Source: Martinezella hainanensis (GTDB lineage: Bacteria > Pseudomonadota > Alphaproteobacteria > Rhizobiales > Rhizobiaceae). From it: DNA of 64,000 nt. Positions 34,531 to 42,065 of the stretch are shown here, in pieces. The notes beneath the pieces were generated by a model that saw only the letters and a list, made by a program, of their open reading frames with translations, did not search any database and was not told the origin of the DNA. The position numbers were made by a program, and so were the translations under genes. Location of the stretch: assembly GCF_900094555.1 (NCBI RefSeq), contig NZ_FMAC01000009.1, forward strand, positions 1-64,000. Reading direction: 5' to 3'. Numbering within the stretch: position 1 is the stretch's first letter; each line of letters opens with the position of its first letter.

Positions 34531-34971
34531 CTACCTCTTCTTAAACGGCTCCATCCCCTTGCGCGCCAGCTCGTCGGCCCGCTCGTTTTCGGGATGCCCG
34601 GCATGGCCCTTGACCCAATGCAGCGTCACCTTGTGCCTGTTATAGGCCTCGTCCAGTGCCTGCCACAGCTCGGCATTCTTCACCGGCTTCTTGTCCGCGG
34701 TCTTCCAGCCGTTTTTCTTCCAGCCAAAAATCCACTTGGTGATGCCGTCCTTGACGTAGACGCTGTCGGTGTAGAGATCGACTTCGCAAGGGCTCTTCAG
34801 GGCCGACAGCGCCGAGATCGCCGCCATCAGCTCCATGCGGTTGTTGGTCGTATCGGCCTCGCCGCCGGAGAGTTCCTTTTCCACCTCGCCGTAACGAAGC
34901 ACCGCGCCCCAGCCGCCGGGACCGGGATTGCCGGAACAGGCGCCGTCGGTAAAAATATCGACGTGCTTCAT
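34531..34971 (-). CDS. rnhA: Ribonuclease HI
   Basis: A 146-residue RNase H that cleaves RNA in RNA-DNA hybrids. The catalytic acid signature begins VDIFTDGACSGNPGPGGW (Asp8 or so), then NNRMELMAAI with Glu, DLYTDSVYV with Asp, and the last Asp in ENERADELAR. ATG 34971 overlaps the thrB stop as ATGA; the open frame upstream is an overlap artefact with thrB. It is the last gene of an ispH-thrB-rnhA run common in Rhizobiales. Confidence 0.96.
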   Translation of the reverse strand: MKHVDIFTDGACSGNPGPGGWGAVLRYGEVEKELSGGEADTTNNRMELMAAISALSALKSPCEVDLYTDSVYVKDGITKWIFGWKKNGWKTADKKPVKNAELWQALDEAYNRHKVTLHWVKGHAGHPENERADELARKGMEPFKKR

Positions 34972-35933
34972 GCCTTCAGCCCATATTCGGCCGCAGAGGC
35001 GATCTGGCGGTGGAAGCGCAGCTTGCGCAGATATTCGATCGGGTCCTTCTTGGTGACCATCGCGCCGGCCGGCGTCGTCAGCCAATCGTAGAGACGCGTC
35101 AGGAAGAAGCGCAGCGCCGAGCCGCGCGCAAGCGTTGGCAATGCGGCGATTTCGGCTGCACTCAGCGGCCGCACGCTCTGATAGCCTTCGAGCAGTGCCA
35201 TGCCCTTGGTGATGTTGTAGGCGTGATCCTTCTCGAAACACCAGGCATTGAGGCAGATCGCGACGTCGTAGGCGAGCTGATCGTTGCAGGCAAAATAGAA
35301 GTCGATCAGGCCGGACAGCGTGTCACCCAAGAAGAAGACATTGTCCGGGAAAAGATCAGCATGGATGACACCCTCGCGCAGATCCTTCGGCCAATGTTTT
35401 CCGAGGAAATCGAGCTCGCTGCGGATCTCATCCTGCAGGCCAGCCTCGACTTCGTCGGCACGCGCCGCGGACTTTTCCCAAAGCGTCTGCCAGCCAGCAA
35501 GCGACAAGGCGTTCGGACGTCGGATGTCAAAACCCTCACCGGCGATGTGCATGGCGGCCAGCGCCTTGCCGACTTCGCGGCAATGATGCGCCTCCGGCTT
35601 GCGCAGCCACATGCCTTCGAGAAAGGAGATCAGGGCGGCAGGGCGGCCGGAAAGATGACCGAGCAAGGCGCCGTCGCGGCGCGGCAAGGGCAGCGGGCAG
35701 GACAAGCCACGGCTTGCCAGATGCTGCATCAACCCCAGGAAGAACGGCAGATCGCCCTTGTCGACACGCTTTTCGTAAAGCGTCAGGATCAGCGGATCGC
35801 GGCTCGTATGCAGCAGGAAGTTCGAATTCTCGACGCCTTCGGCAATGCCTTTGTAGGAGAGCAACTCGCCGACATCATATTCCGTCAGGAACCACTTCAA
35901 ATCGTCTTCGGTAATATCGGTATAAACGGCCAC
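34968..35933 (-). CDS. thrB: Homoserine kinase (ThrB, APH-fold type)
   Basis: A 321-residue kinase of the aminoglycoside-phosphotransferase fold, the alternative ThrB of alphaproteobacteria (not the GHMP type). The N-terminus VYTDITEDDLKWFLTEYDVGELLSYKGIAEGVENSNF is the family signature. The Brenner motif is GVIHADLFPDNVFF, with DFYFACNDQLAYD as the metal-binding segment. It makes O-phosphohomoserine, the substrate of thrC at 14524. It follows ispH after an intergenic repeat region and overlaps rnhA by four bases. Confidence 0.95.
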   Translation of the reverse strand: MAVYTDITEDDLKWFLTEYDVGELLSYKGIAEGVENSNFLLHTSRDPLILTLYEKRVDKGDLPFFLGLMQHLASRGLSCPLPLPRRDGALLGHLSGRPAALISFLEGMWLRKPEAHHCREVGKALAAMHIAGEGFDIRRPNALSLAGWQTLWEKSAARADEVEAGLQDEIRSELDFLGKHWPKDLREGVIHADLFPDNVFFLGDTLSGLIDFYFACNDQLAYDVAICLNAWCFEKDHAYNITKGMALLEGYQSVRPLSAAEIAALPTLARGSALRFFLTRLYDWLTTPAGAMVTKKDPIEYLRKLRFHRQIASAAEYGLKA

Positions 35934-35969
35934 GAATTATTCCCTTGATACATGCATGCGCCGTAACCA

Positions 35970-36134
35970 CCCGCCCTCGTGGTTCGAGACGGCCCCCTTC
36001 GGCGAGCTCAGCGGGGCTTCCTCACCATGAGGGCTAATCTAGGCGTCTTGCGGCGAAACTCACTCCACCTCATCCTGAGGTGCTTTGCCGATGCAGCGTG
36101 AGCGCAGGCGGCAAGGCCTCGAAGGACGAGGTGG
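35970..36134. repeat. Paired palindromic repeats between ispH and thrB
   Basis: Two adjacent palindrome-type elements. The left one (about 35973-36042) runs from CCCTCGTGGTTCGAGACGG to CCTCACCATGAGGGC. The right one (about 36069-36134) has CTCATCCTGAGGTGC and CGAAGGACGAGGTGG. Both resemble intergenic elements widespread in Rhizobiales. They lie inside an otherwise conserved operon and could produce a processing or attenuation structure. Confidence 0.7.
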
Positions 36135-36139
36135 CCCTC

Positions 36140-37147
36140 TTATTCTCCGTTGACGAACGCCATATCCGCCGTCGTCAGCTCTATACTGCGAAGCTCGCGA
36201 TTGACGAGGAAATTCTCGGTTTCCTTCACAGTTTCAGCGAGTTCCACCACGGCATTATAGCGGGCGCGGAACGCTTCGATGATCTCGTTGACGATGACTT
36301 CTGGCGCAGATGCACCAGCCGAGAGGCCGACCGTCTCGATATCGCCGATATTGTCCCAGTCGATTTCCGAGGCGCGCTGGACGAGAACGGATTTCTTCGC
36401 CCCTGCGCGGAGCGCCACTTCGACGAGACGCTTGGAATTGGACGAATTCGGAGCACCGACGACGATGAAAAGATCGCAGCCGGGAGCTGCCTCCTTCACC
36501 ACTTCCTGGCGGTTGGTGGTGGCATAGCAGATCGAGTCGGCCGCCGGCGCCGTGAGATTGGGGAAGCGCTCCTGCAACCTTGCAATGACGCCGGCGGTAT
36601 CGTCAACCGAGAGCGTCGTCTGCGTGACGAAACCGAGATTGTCGGGATCGACCGGCTCGTAGACGTCGGCATCCTCCACCGTCTCGATCAGCGACACGGT
36701 ACCCTCGGGCAGCTGGCCCATGGTGCCGATCACTTCCGGGTGGCCGGCGTGGCCGATCAGGACGACATGGCGGCCGAGGCGATTGTGGCGCATGGCCTGC
36801 TTGTGCACCTTGGAGACCAGCGGACAGGTGGCGTCGAGATAGAAGAGATTGCGCGCATCGGCGTCGGCCGGCACGGATTTCGGCACGCCGTGGGCGGAGA
36901 AGACGACGGGCTGGGCGCGATGTTCGGCCGGGATTTCATCCAGTTCCTCGACGAAGATGGCGCCCTTGGCCTCCAGCCCCTCGACGACATAGCGATTGTG
37001 CACGATTTCGTGGCGGACATAAACCGGCGCGCCATAGGCCTTTAGCGCCAAAACGACGATCTGGATGGCGCGGTCGACGCCGGCACAGAAGCCGCGCGGC
37101 CCGCAGAGCCGGATGGTCAGGTCAGGTTTGGAAACGGCTATGTTCAT
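36140..37147 (-). CDS. ispH: 4-hydroxy-3-methylbut-2-enyl diphosphate reductase IspH
   Basis: A 335-residue [4Fe-4S] enzyme making IPP and DMAPP in the last step of the MEP isoprenoid pathway. The cluster cysteines are C21 in PRGFCAGVDRA, that in LDATCPLVSKVH, and that in SICYATTNRQ. The catalytic Glu region is VTQTTLSVDDT, and SSNSKRLVEVA is the substrate loop. Length is typical. Downstream on the same strand are thrB and rnhA. A degraded mosaic repeat lies upstream toward SURF1. Confidence 0.97.
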   Translation of the reverse strand: MNIAVSKPDLTIRLCGPRGFCAGVDRAIQIVVLALKAYGAPVYVRHEIVHNRYVVEGLEAKGAIFVEELDEIPAEHRAQPVVFSAHGVPKSVPADADARNLFYLDATCPLVSKVHKQAMRHNRLGRHVVLIGHAGHPEVIGTMGQLPEGTVSLIETVEDADVYEPVDPDNLGFVTQTTLSVDDTAGVIARLQERFPNLTAPAADSICYATTNRQEVVKEAAPGCDLFIVVGAPNSSNSKRLVEVALRAGAKKSVLVQRASEIDWDNIGDIETVGLSAGASAPEVIVNEIIEAFRARYNAVVELAETVKETENFLVNRELRSIELTTADMAFVNGE

Positions 37148-37217
37148 GTCTCTTCCGAAATGCGCGACAGTGGCTCAGCCATAGATAGGGCTGCGCTGCC
37201 GCCTGCTCCATTGAGTC

Positions 37218-37268
37218 CGCATGACTTTATCGAAAAACCACTGCGCACTTTTTGGGATCATGCTCTAG
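37218..37268. repeat. Degenerate nested-palindrome repeat
   Basis: Contains CGAAAAACCACTGCGCACTT and ends ATCATGCTCTAG. This resembles the right half of the RIME-like copies and the element at 54959-55008, but the left arm is eroded (CGCATGACTT). It lies between SURF1 and ispH. Confidence 0.55.
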
Positions 37269-37309
37269 CCGAATATTCCATCGAAATGAAGCTATTCTAT
37301 TGCATGTCT

Positions 37310-38095
37310 CTATTGTGAAGGCGCGTCCGGATGGCGTTTGCGCCACCAGGAGATCGCAACGATGGCAGCCAATGCCACCGCCAGCCCATACCAGGTCACC
37401 GCATATTGCAGGTGGTTGTTCGGCAGATCGATGATGGTGACACCGCCAATGGGAAGGCCCGCCGGATTGGGCGTCTTGTCGGCATCGATGAAGAAAGGCA
37501 GCACCTTGTCCTTCGGCAGGCCGACGCTAGACGCCATGACGTCCAGATCCTTCCAGAAGAAGATATTCTTGCCGAGATCGTTGTCCGGCATGCCGTCGGG
37601 CCTGTCGATTAGTTTGGCACGGGCAAGTCCGGTAACCGTCTGCTCCCCGGTCAATTCACCCTGCTGGCGCTTCTCGGGGTCCTTCGCGTCGGTGGGCACG
37701 AAGCCTCTGTTGACGAAGATGTAGCGGCCATCGTCGAGCTGCAGCGGCGTGTAGATGTGATAGCCGGGATCGCCGTCATAGGTCGCAAGGAAATGCCGTT
37801 CCTTGTCATTGAGGTAATGGCCTTTGGCCGTGACAACGCGATATTCGATGTCGCCACCGGATGCCGCCATAGTCTCGATCGCCGACACCGGCACGGCCGG
37901 TGCATCCTTGCGGGCGGCGATGTCAGCCAGCAAGCCTTCCTTCCATTGAAGCCGCTCGACCTGCCAGGTGCCGAGCCCGACCAGGATAACGAACGCAACA
38001 AGCAGGAGCAGCGCCTTGCCGATCTGCCACAGAGGATTGGCGCGACGGACGGGCACCGCGGACTCAGTCACGATGGACGCGCCCTTCAGCGGCAT
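37310..38095 (-). CDS. SURF1 family protein (cytochrome c oxidase assembly)
   Basis: A 261-residue protein with the SURF1 layout: an N-terminal helix (LWQIGKALLLLVAFVILVGLGTWQVERLQWK, residues 22-52), a long periplasmic domain (HIYTPLQLDDGRYIFVNRGFVP, VEGLARAK-like core), and a C-terminal helix (LQYAVTWYGLAVALAAIVAISWWRKRHP). SURF1 helps insert heme a into oxidase subunit I. Its position near the cox genes supports this. The N-terminal start is uncertain: ATG 38095 overlaps the DUF983 gene by 32 bases, and a GTG at 38071 is an alternative. Confidence 0.92.
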   Translation of the reverse strand: MPLKGASIVTESAVPVRRANPLWQIGKALLLLVAFVILVGLGTWQVERLQWKEGLLADIAARKDAPAVPVSAIETMAASGGDIEYRVVTAKGHYLNDKERHFLATYDGDPGYHIYTPLQLDDGRYIFVNRGFVPTDAKDPEKRQQGELTGEQTVTGLARAKLIDRPDGMPDNDLGKNIFFWKDLDVMASSVGLPKDKVLPFFIDADKTPNPAGLPIGGVTIIDLPNNHLQYAVTWYGLAVALAAIVAISWWRKRHPDAPSQ

Positions 38096-38567
38096 TGTTG
38101 CGATATTGCAGAGCGATCAGGATGCCCTTGCACCAACGCAAGGACAGAAGCGAAAGGATGATCGTCAGCGGCGCAAACAGCACGATATAGACCCACACCG
38201 GCGGCGCATAATTGATCTGCATCCACAGAACCAGGCCGATGACGATGAAACCGACGATCAGGATGACGAAAACAGCCGGGCCGTCGCCGGCGTCGGCGAA
38301 GTCATAATCCAGATTGCAGGCGGCACAGCGCGGCTTCAGCGACAATAATCCATTGAAGAGCTTGCCTTGGCCGCAACGGGGGCAACATCCCTGGATGCCG
38401 ACCTTGAACGGATCGACTGGCGCAAAGAGAGCGCTGTCGCTATGGGATGCCTCGTCCGGCGTCTTGTCTTGCTCTGAGCTCAAAGTTCTGTCTCGATCGG
38501 TCTTGCCATTTGCGGGCGAACCTATTGATCTCGCCCCTGTCATTATCAGTAACCGCGATGTGCGCAT
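38064..38567 (-). CDS. DUF983 family protein
   Basis: A 167-residue membrane protein. A zinc-ribbon-like segment (CCPRCGQGKLFNGLLSLKPRCAACNLDY, residues about 65-92, two CxxC pairs) is followed by two hydrophobic helices (VFVILIVGFIVIGLVLW and VWVYIVLFAPLTIILSLLSL). DUF983 proteins are regularly found beside cox genes and are thought to aid oxidase assembly; the mechanism is unknown. The first ATG (38567) and a second in-frame ATG (38543) are both possible. It lies downstream of the kinase insertion that separates it from coxC. Confidence 0.85.
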   Translation of the reverse strand: MRTSRLLIMTGARSIGSPANGKTDRDRTLSSEQDKTPDEASHSDSALFAPVDPFKVGIQGCCPRCGQGKLFNGLLSLKPRCAACNLDYDFADAGDGPAVFVILIVGFIVIGLVLWMQINYAPPVWVYIVLFAPLTIILSLLSLRWCKGILIALQYRNNAAEGRVHRD

Positions 38568-38634
38568 CCGTCCAATCGAAAAGCTTGGATACCCATGTCG
38601 TTAGTCTGGAATGCATGCGGAAGGAATTGGATTC

Positions 38635-39285
38635 ATGATCCTCAGCAAAGACCGGCCACTTGGCCAGATCGTCATTCTCAACGGTGCGCCGCGGTCCGGA
38701 AAGAGCAGCATCGTCGAGGCGATACAGGCTGATTTCGAGGGCGTGTGGGTCAATCTTGGTGTCGACGCCTATGTGCGACATATCACGCCTCCCCGTTACC
38801 GTCCGGGTATCGGCTTGCGCCCCGGCGGCGAGCGGCCCGATCTCGAACCGCTTGTTACGCGCTTTTATGCCGCACTCTATGCCTCGATCGCCGCACATAG
38901 CCGTATGGGGTTGAATGTGGTCGCCGAGTTTGGTCATCACGACAGCTATTCGCAATCGCTCGGCATCCTTGCCGATTGTGCCCAGCTGCTGACCGGGTTG
39001 CCGGTCTTGTTCGTCGGCGTGCGCTGCCCGCTCGATATCGTGATGCAGCGGCGGCTGGCGGAAGGGCCGGAGCGACGGGGCACCTATGTTGCTGTCGAAC
39101 GCGACATGCCCATCCCTGCGCCTGTTATAGCCTGGCAGGATCATGTTCATCAGCCTGGCATCTACGATCTGGAAGTCGATACGTCGGTGAAAAGCCCCAA
39201 GGCTTGCGCCGAGGAAATCCGGCAATTGTTTGCCAGAGGCCCGGCCCATCCCACTGCGTTCGAGAGAATTATCTCAGGGGATTGA
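38635..39285 (+). CDS. Chloramphenicol phosphotransferase-like (CPT) P-loop kinase
   Basis: A 216-residue P-loop kinase: Walker A GAPRSGKSS at about residues 17-25 (IVILNGAPRSGKSSIVEAI), then a catalytic-looking DAYVRH, AEFGHHDSYSQS and FVGVRCPLDIVMQRRLAEGP, and a C-terminal QDHVHQPGIYDLEVDTS. This matches the CPT family, which includes the Streptomyces enzyme that phosphorylates chloramphenicol. Substrate in this species is unknown, and resistance should not be assumed. AAGGA precedes ATG 38635 at about ten bases. It lies on the plus strand inside the minus-strand cox cluster, dividing coxC from DUF983/SURF1. Confidence 0.82.
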   Translation: MILSKDRPLGQIVILNGAPRSGKSSIVEAIQADFEGVWVNLGVDAYVRHITPPRYRPGIGLRPGGERPDLEPLVTRFYAALYASIAAHSRMGLNVVAEFGHHDSYSQSLGILADCAQLLTGLPVLFVGVRCPLDIVMQRRLAEGPERRGTYVAVERDMPIPAPVIAWQDHVHQPGIYDLEVDTSVKSPKACAEEIRQLFARGPAHPTAFERIISGD

Positions 39286-39291
39286 GCACAC

Positions 39292-39330
39292 AAAACAAAA
39301 GGCGGACGCCGAGCGCCCGCCTTTTGTTTT
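39292..39330. terminator. Bidirectional terminator between the CPT-like gene and coxC
   Basis: AAAACAAAAGGCGG (39292-39305) pairs with CCGCCTTTTGTTTT (39317-39330) around an 11-base loop. The T-rich right arm terminates the plus strand, and the A-rich left arm gives TTTTGTTTT on the minus strand after coxC. Confidence 0.9.
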
Positions 39331-39347
39331 CCAAAGATCGATACCGA

Positions 39348-40226
39348 TCAGCCGGCCGCAACCGGCGCGCCCCAGCTGCCCCAGATGTAGATGCAGAAGA
39401 ACAGGAACAGCCAGACGACGTCGACGAAGTGCCAGTACCAGGCCGCTGCCTCGAAGCCGAAATGCTGCTTCGGCGTGAAATCGCCCCGGATGGCGCGGAC
39501 GAGGCAGACCAGCAGGAAGATCGTTCCGATCAGCACGTGGAAGCCATGGAAGCCTGTCGCCATGAAGAAGGTCGCACCATAAATCGAGTTTTTGAACGCG
39601 AAGGGTGCATGCGCATACTCATAGGCCTGAACGCAGGAGAACAGCGCACCGAGCAGCACTGTCAGGGTCAGGCCCTGAATCAGACCCTTGCGGTCGCCAT
39701 GCAGCAACGCGTGGTGCGCCCAGGTGACCGTGGTTCCTGACAGAAGCAGGATGATGGTGTTGTAGATCGGCAGGTGCCAGGGATCGAGAACCTCAAGGCC
39801 CTTCGGCGGGAACTGGCCGCCAAGGAAGGCCGTGCGCGATGCCTGGATGGCCTCGTTCGGGAACAGGCTCACATCGAAATAGGCCCAGAACCAGGCGACG
39901 AAGAACATCACCTCGGAGGCGATGAACATGATCATGCCGTAGCGCAGATGCAGCGAGACGACGCGGGTATGCGCCCCCCCATGCGCTTCCTTGATCGTGT
40001 CTGTCCACCAGCCGTACATGACGTAGAGGATCACAGCAAGGCCGATGAAGAACAGCCAGGGCTGTGCGAAATTGAGCCCGAGCAGATGCAGCGTGCCGCC
40101 GTTCAGGTAGCGCATGAAGCAGACACCGCCGAAGGTGATCACGAAGGCCCCAAAGGCCGCAATGATCGGCCACGGGCTGGGATCGATAATGTGATAGTCG
40201 TGTTTTCTCTGATGCGCCTCGGCCAT
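39348..40226 (-). CDS. coxC: Cytochrome c oxidase subunit III
   Basis: A 292-residue membrane protein with seven helices. Family landmarks are YHIIDPSPWPIIAAFGAFVI at the start, FFVAWFWAYFDVSLFP, TVTWAHHALLHGDRK, and the C-terminal FTPKQHFGFEAAAWYWHFVDVVWLFLF. It supports the proton and oxygen pathways of the aa3-type oxidase. ATG 40226 gives the usual N-terminus MAEAHQRKHDYHI; the frame extends further upstream without protein-like sequence. ctaG lies 62 bases upstream. A terminator follows, so the cox operon appears to end here. Confidence 0.96.
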   Translation of the reverse strand: MAEAHQRKHDYHIIDPSPWPIIAAFGAFVITFGGVCFMRYLNGGTLHLLGLNFAQPWLFFIGLAVILYVMYGWWTDTIKEAHGGAHTRVVSLHLRYGMIMFIASEVMFFVAWFWAYFDVSLFPNEAIQASRTAFLGGQFPPKGLEVLDPWHLPIYNTIILLLSGTTVTWAHHALLHGDRKGLIQGLTLTVLLGALFSCVQAYEYAHAPFAFKNSIYGATFFMATGFHGFHVLIGTIFLLVCLVRAIRGDFTPKQHFGFEAAAWYWHFVDVVWLFLFFCIYIWGSWGAPVAAG

Positions 40227-40288
40227 ATCAGCAATCCCCGAATAATTTTTCCCATATTGCTTTCGGTCAAACCGAAAAGCACTCTCCA

Positions 40289-40900
40289 TCAAAGTTTCTT
40301 TTCCACCGGCTGCACTGCGGCGTCGTTGGATGCCACGGGCTTTGCGCCTTCCCGTGGGTAGTATGTATAGGACAATGTCAGCGCGTTGATCGTCTTGGTT
40401 TCCACAGCCTTGGTGATCTCGGGATCGACGTAGAAAACCACCGACATCTCGCGCTTTTCGCCGGGCGCGAGATCCGTCTCGTTGAAGCAGAAGCACTGGA
40501 CCTTGTTGAAATAGACCCCGGCTTCCAGCGGCGTGACGTTGAAGATCGCCTGGCCGCGCTCCATCTTGTCCGACTTGTTCTCGATCTGGAACTTGACCTC
40601 GACCGTCTCGCCGATCTTCGGGCTCACGGATTTCTGCAGCGGCTTGAAATCCCATGGCAGGCCCGGCGCGACATTGGCGTCGAAGGAAACCTGGATCTGC
40701 TTGTCGAGGATGACGTTCGAGACCTGCTCGACGCGCTGCGTGGTGCCGTTATAGCCCGTCACCTGGCAGAACATGCGATAGAGCGGCACGGCGGCGGCGC
40801 ACATGGCGCTCATGCCGACGACGAAGCTCAGGCACATGGCAACGATCATCCCGTTGTTGCGGGTGCCGCTTCTCGTGTCTTTTGTAACCTCCCCCTCCAT
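40289..40900 (-). CDS. ctaG: Cytochrome c oxidase assembly protein CtaG (Cox11)
   Basis: A 203-residue Cox11-type copper chaperone delivering copper to the CuB site of subunit I. One N-terminal membrane helix (GMIVAMCLSFVVGMSAMCAAAVPLYRMFC, residues 17-45) is followed by a periplasmic immunoglobulin-like domain. The copper ligand motif is CFCFNE in KVQCFCFNETDL. A run of small genes with short spacing places it after coxF and before coxC. Confidence 0.95.
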   Translation of the reverse strand: MEGEVTKDTRSGTRNNGMIVAMCLSFVVGMSAMCAAAVPLYRMFCQVTGYNGTTQRVEQVSNVILDKQIQVSFDANVAPGLPWDFKPLQKSVSPKIGETVEVKFQIENKSDKMERGQAIFNVTPLEAGVYFNKVQCFCFNETDLAPGEKREMSVVFYVDPEITKAVETKTINALTLSYTYYPREGAKPVASNDAAVQPVEKKL

Positions 40901-40909
40901 GACGCCTCC

Positions 40910-41050
40910 TCAAACGTGTCCGGAACCGACCTTGATGATGGTGATCGCGTAGAACAGGACCACCAGACCGGCAAGTACAAGGCCGAGCGCAATGTTGCGC
41001 CCTCGCCGCGATTTCTTCTGCGCTTCGGTCAGCTTGACGAGTTCGATCAT
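40910..41050 (-). CDS. coxF: CoxF-like small membrane protein
   Basis: A 46-residue protein, MIELVKLTEAQKKSRRGRNI then a single membrane helix (about residues 21-39) and a short KVGSGHV tail. ATG 41050 overlaps the ctaB TGA as ATGA. The position between ctaB and ctaG matches the rhizobial coxF. The role is probably in oxidase assembly or stability, but nothing in the sequence shows a catalytic site. Confidence 0.85.
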   Translation of the reverse strand: MIELVKLTEAQKKSRRGRNIALGLVLAGLVVLFYAITIIKVGSGHV

Positions 41051-42006
41051 AGCCAGCCCCCAGCACCGCCGGATATCAGCACGGCAACAAGCCGGTCGAT
41101 CAGCAGCGCGGAAAAGATCGCAAAGAGATAAAAAATAGAAAAGCCGAAGAGTTTCTTTGCCGGCACCATCTTCACGTCGCCATCGGCCATGCGCCAGACG
41201 GCGATGGAACAGTGCACGAAGATTGCGCCGAGCACGGCGGCGACGACGCCATAGCCGAGGCTCGCAAAGCCCATGAAGGCCGGCACGACGCCGACGAAGG
41301 CGGTCAGCACGGCGTAGACGACAATCTGGTTCTTGGTCGTCGGAATGCCCGAGACATTCGGCAGCATCGGTACGCCGACTGCCTCGTAGTCACCCATCTT
41401 GAAGAGCGCCAGCGCCCAGAAATGGGCCGGCGTCCAGAGGAAGATGATGAGGAACAGAACGATGCTTTCGACCGGCACGGTGCCGGTCACGCACGCCCAG
41501 CCGATGACGGGCGGAAATGCACCGGCTGCACCGCCGATGACGATGTTCTGCGGCGTCGAGCGCTTCAGCCACATCGTGTAGACGACGGCGTAGAAAAAGA
41601 TGGTGAAGGCGAGAATGCCGGCGGAAAGCCAGTTGATCGCCAGGCCGAGGATCGTCACCGAGAAGCCCGACAGCACAAGGCCGAAGGCCAGGGCTTCCGA
41701 CGGGCGGATGCGGCCAGACGGTATCGGCCGGCGCGCAGTGCGGCTCATGACGGCATCGATATCGGCGTCATACCACATGTTCAAGGCGCCGGATGCACCA
41801 GCACCGACGGCAATGCAGAGGATGGCGATGAAGCCAAGGACCGGATTGATGTGACCGGGCGCCAGCACGAGGCCGGTGAAGGCCGTGAAGACGACCAGCG
41901 ACATCACGCGCGGCTTCAGAAGCTCGAAATAATCGCGCGCACTCGCTTCCGACAAGCCGGTTTCGGCTTGCTTCGCGAGCGCTTCGTGATTGTCGATGAC
42001 CGTCAT
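41047..42006 (-). CDS. ctaB: Protoheme IX farnesyltransferase (heme O synthase)
   Basis: A 319-residue UbiA-superfamily prenyltransferase with about nine helices. The two diphosphate-binding motifs are NMWYDADIDAVMSRTARRP (near residues 78-96) and NVSGIPTTKNQIVVY (about 215-230, DxxxT-like). It converts heme B to heme O for the oxidase. ATG 42006, preceded by GGAAG, is preferred over TTG 42018. It overlaps coxF by four bases. Confidence 0.96.
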   Translation of the reverse strand: MTVIDNHEALAKQAETGLSEASARDYFELLKPRVMSLVVFTAFTGLVLAPGHINPVLGFIAILCIAVGAGASGALNMWYDADIDAVMSRTARRPIPSGRIRPSEALAFGLVLSGFSVTILGLAINWLSAGILAFTIFFYAVVYTMWLKRSTPQNIVIGGAAGAFPPVIGWACVTGTVPVESIVLFLIIFLWTPAHFWALALFKMGDYEAVGVPMLPNVSGIPTTKNQIVVYAVLTAFVGVVPAFMGFASLGYGVVAAVLGAIFVHCSIAVWRMADGDVKMVPAKKLFGFSIFYLFAIFSALLIDRLVAVLISGGAGGWL

Positions 42007-42065
42007 TCGTTCTTCCAATTATCCGTTGAGCCGGACGCCGCTTGGCGCGGCGTCCGGAAATGAGC

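Noticed and set aside
38635..39285. Calling the CPT-like kinase a chloramphenicol resistance gene
   Set aside because: Family membership alone does not give the substrate, and no resistance context is present.
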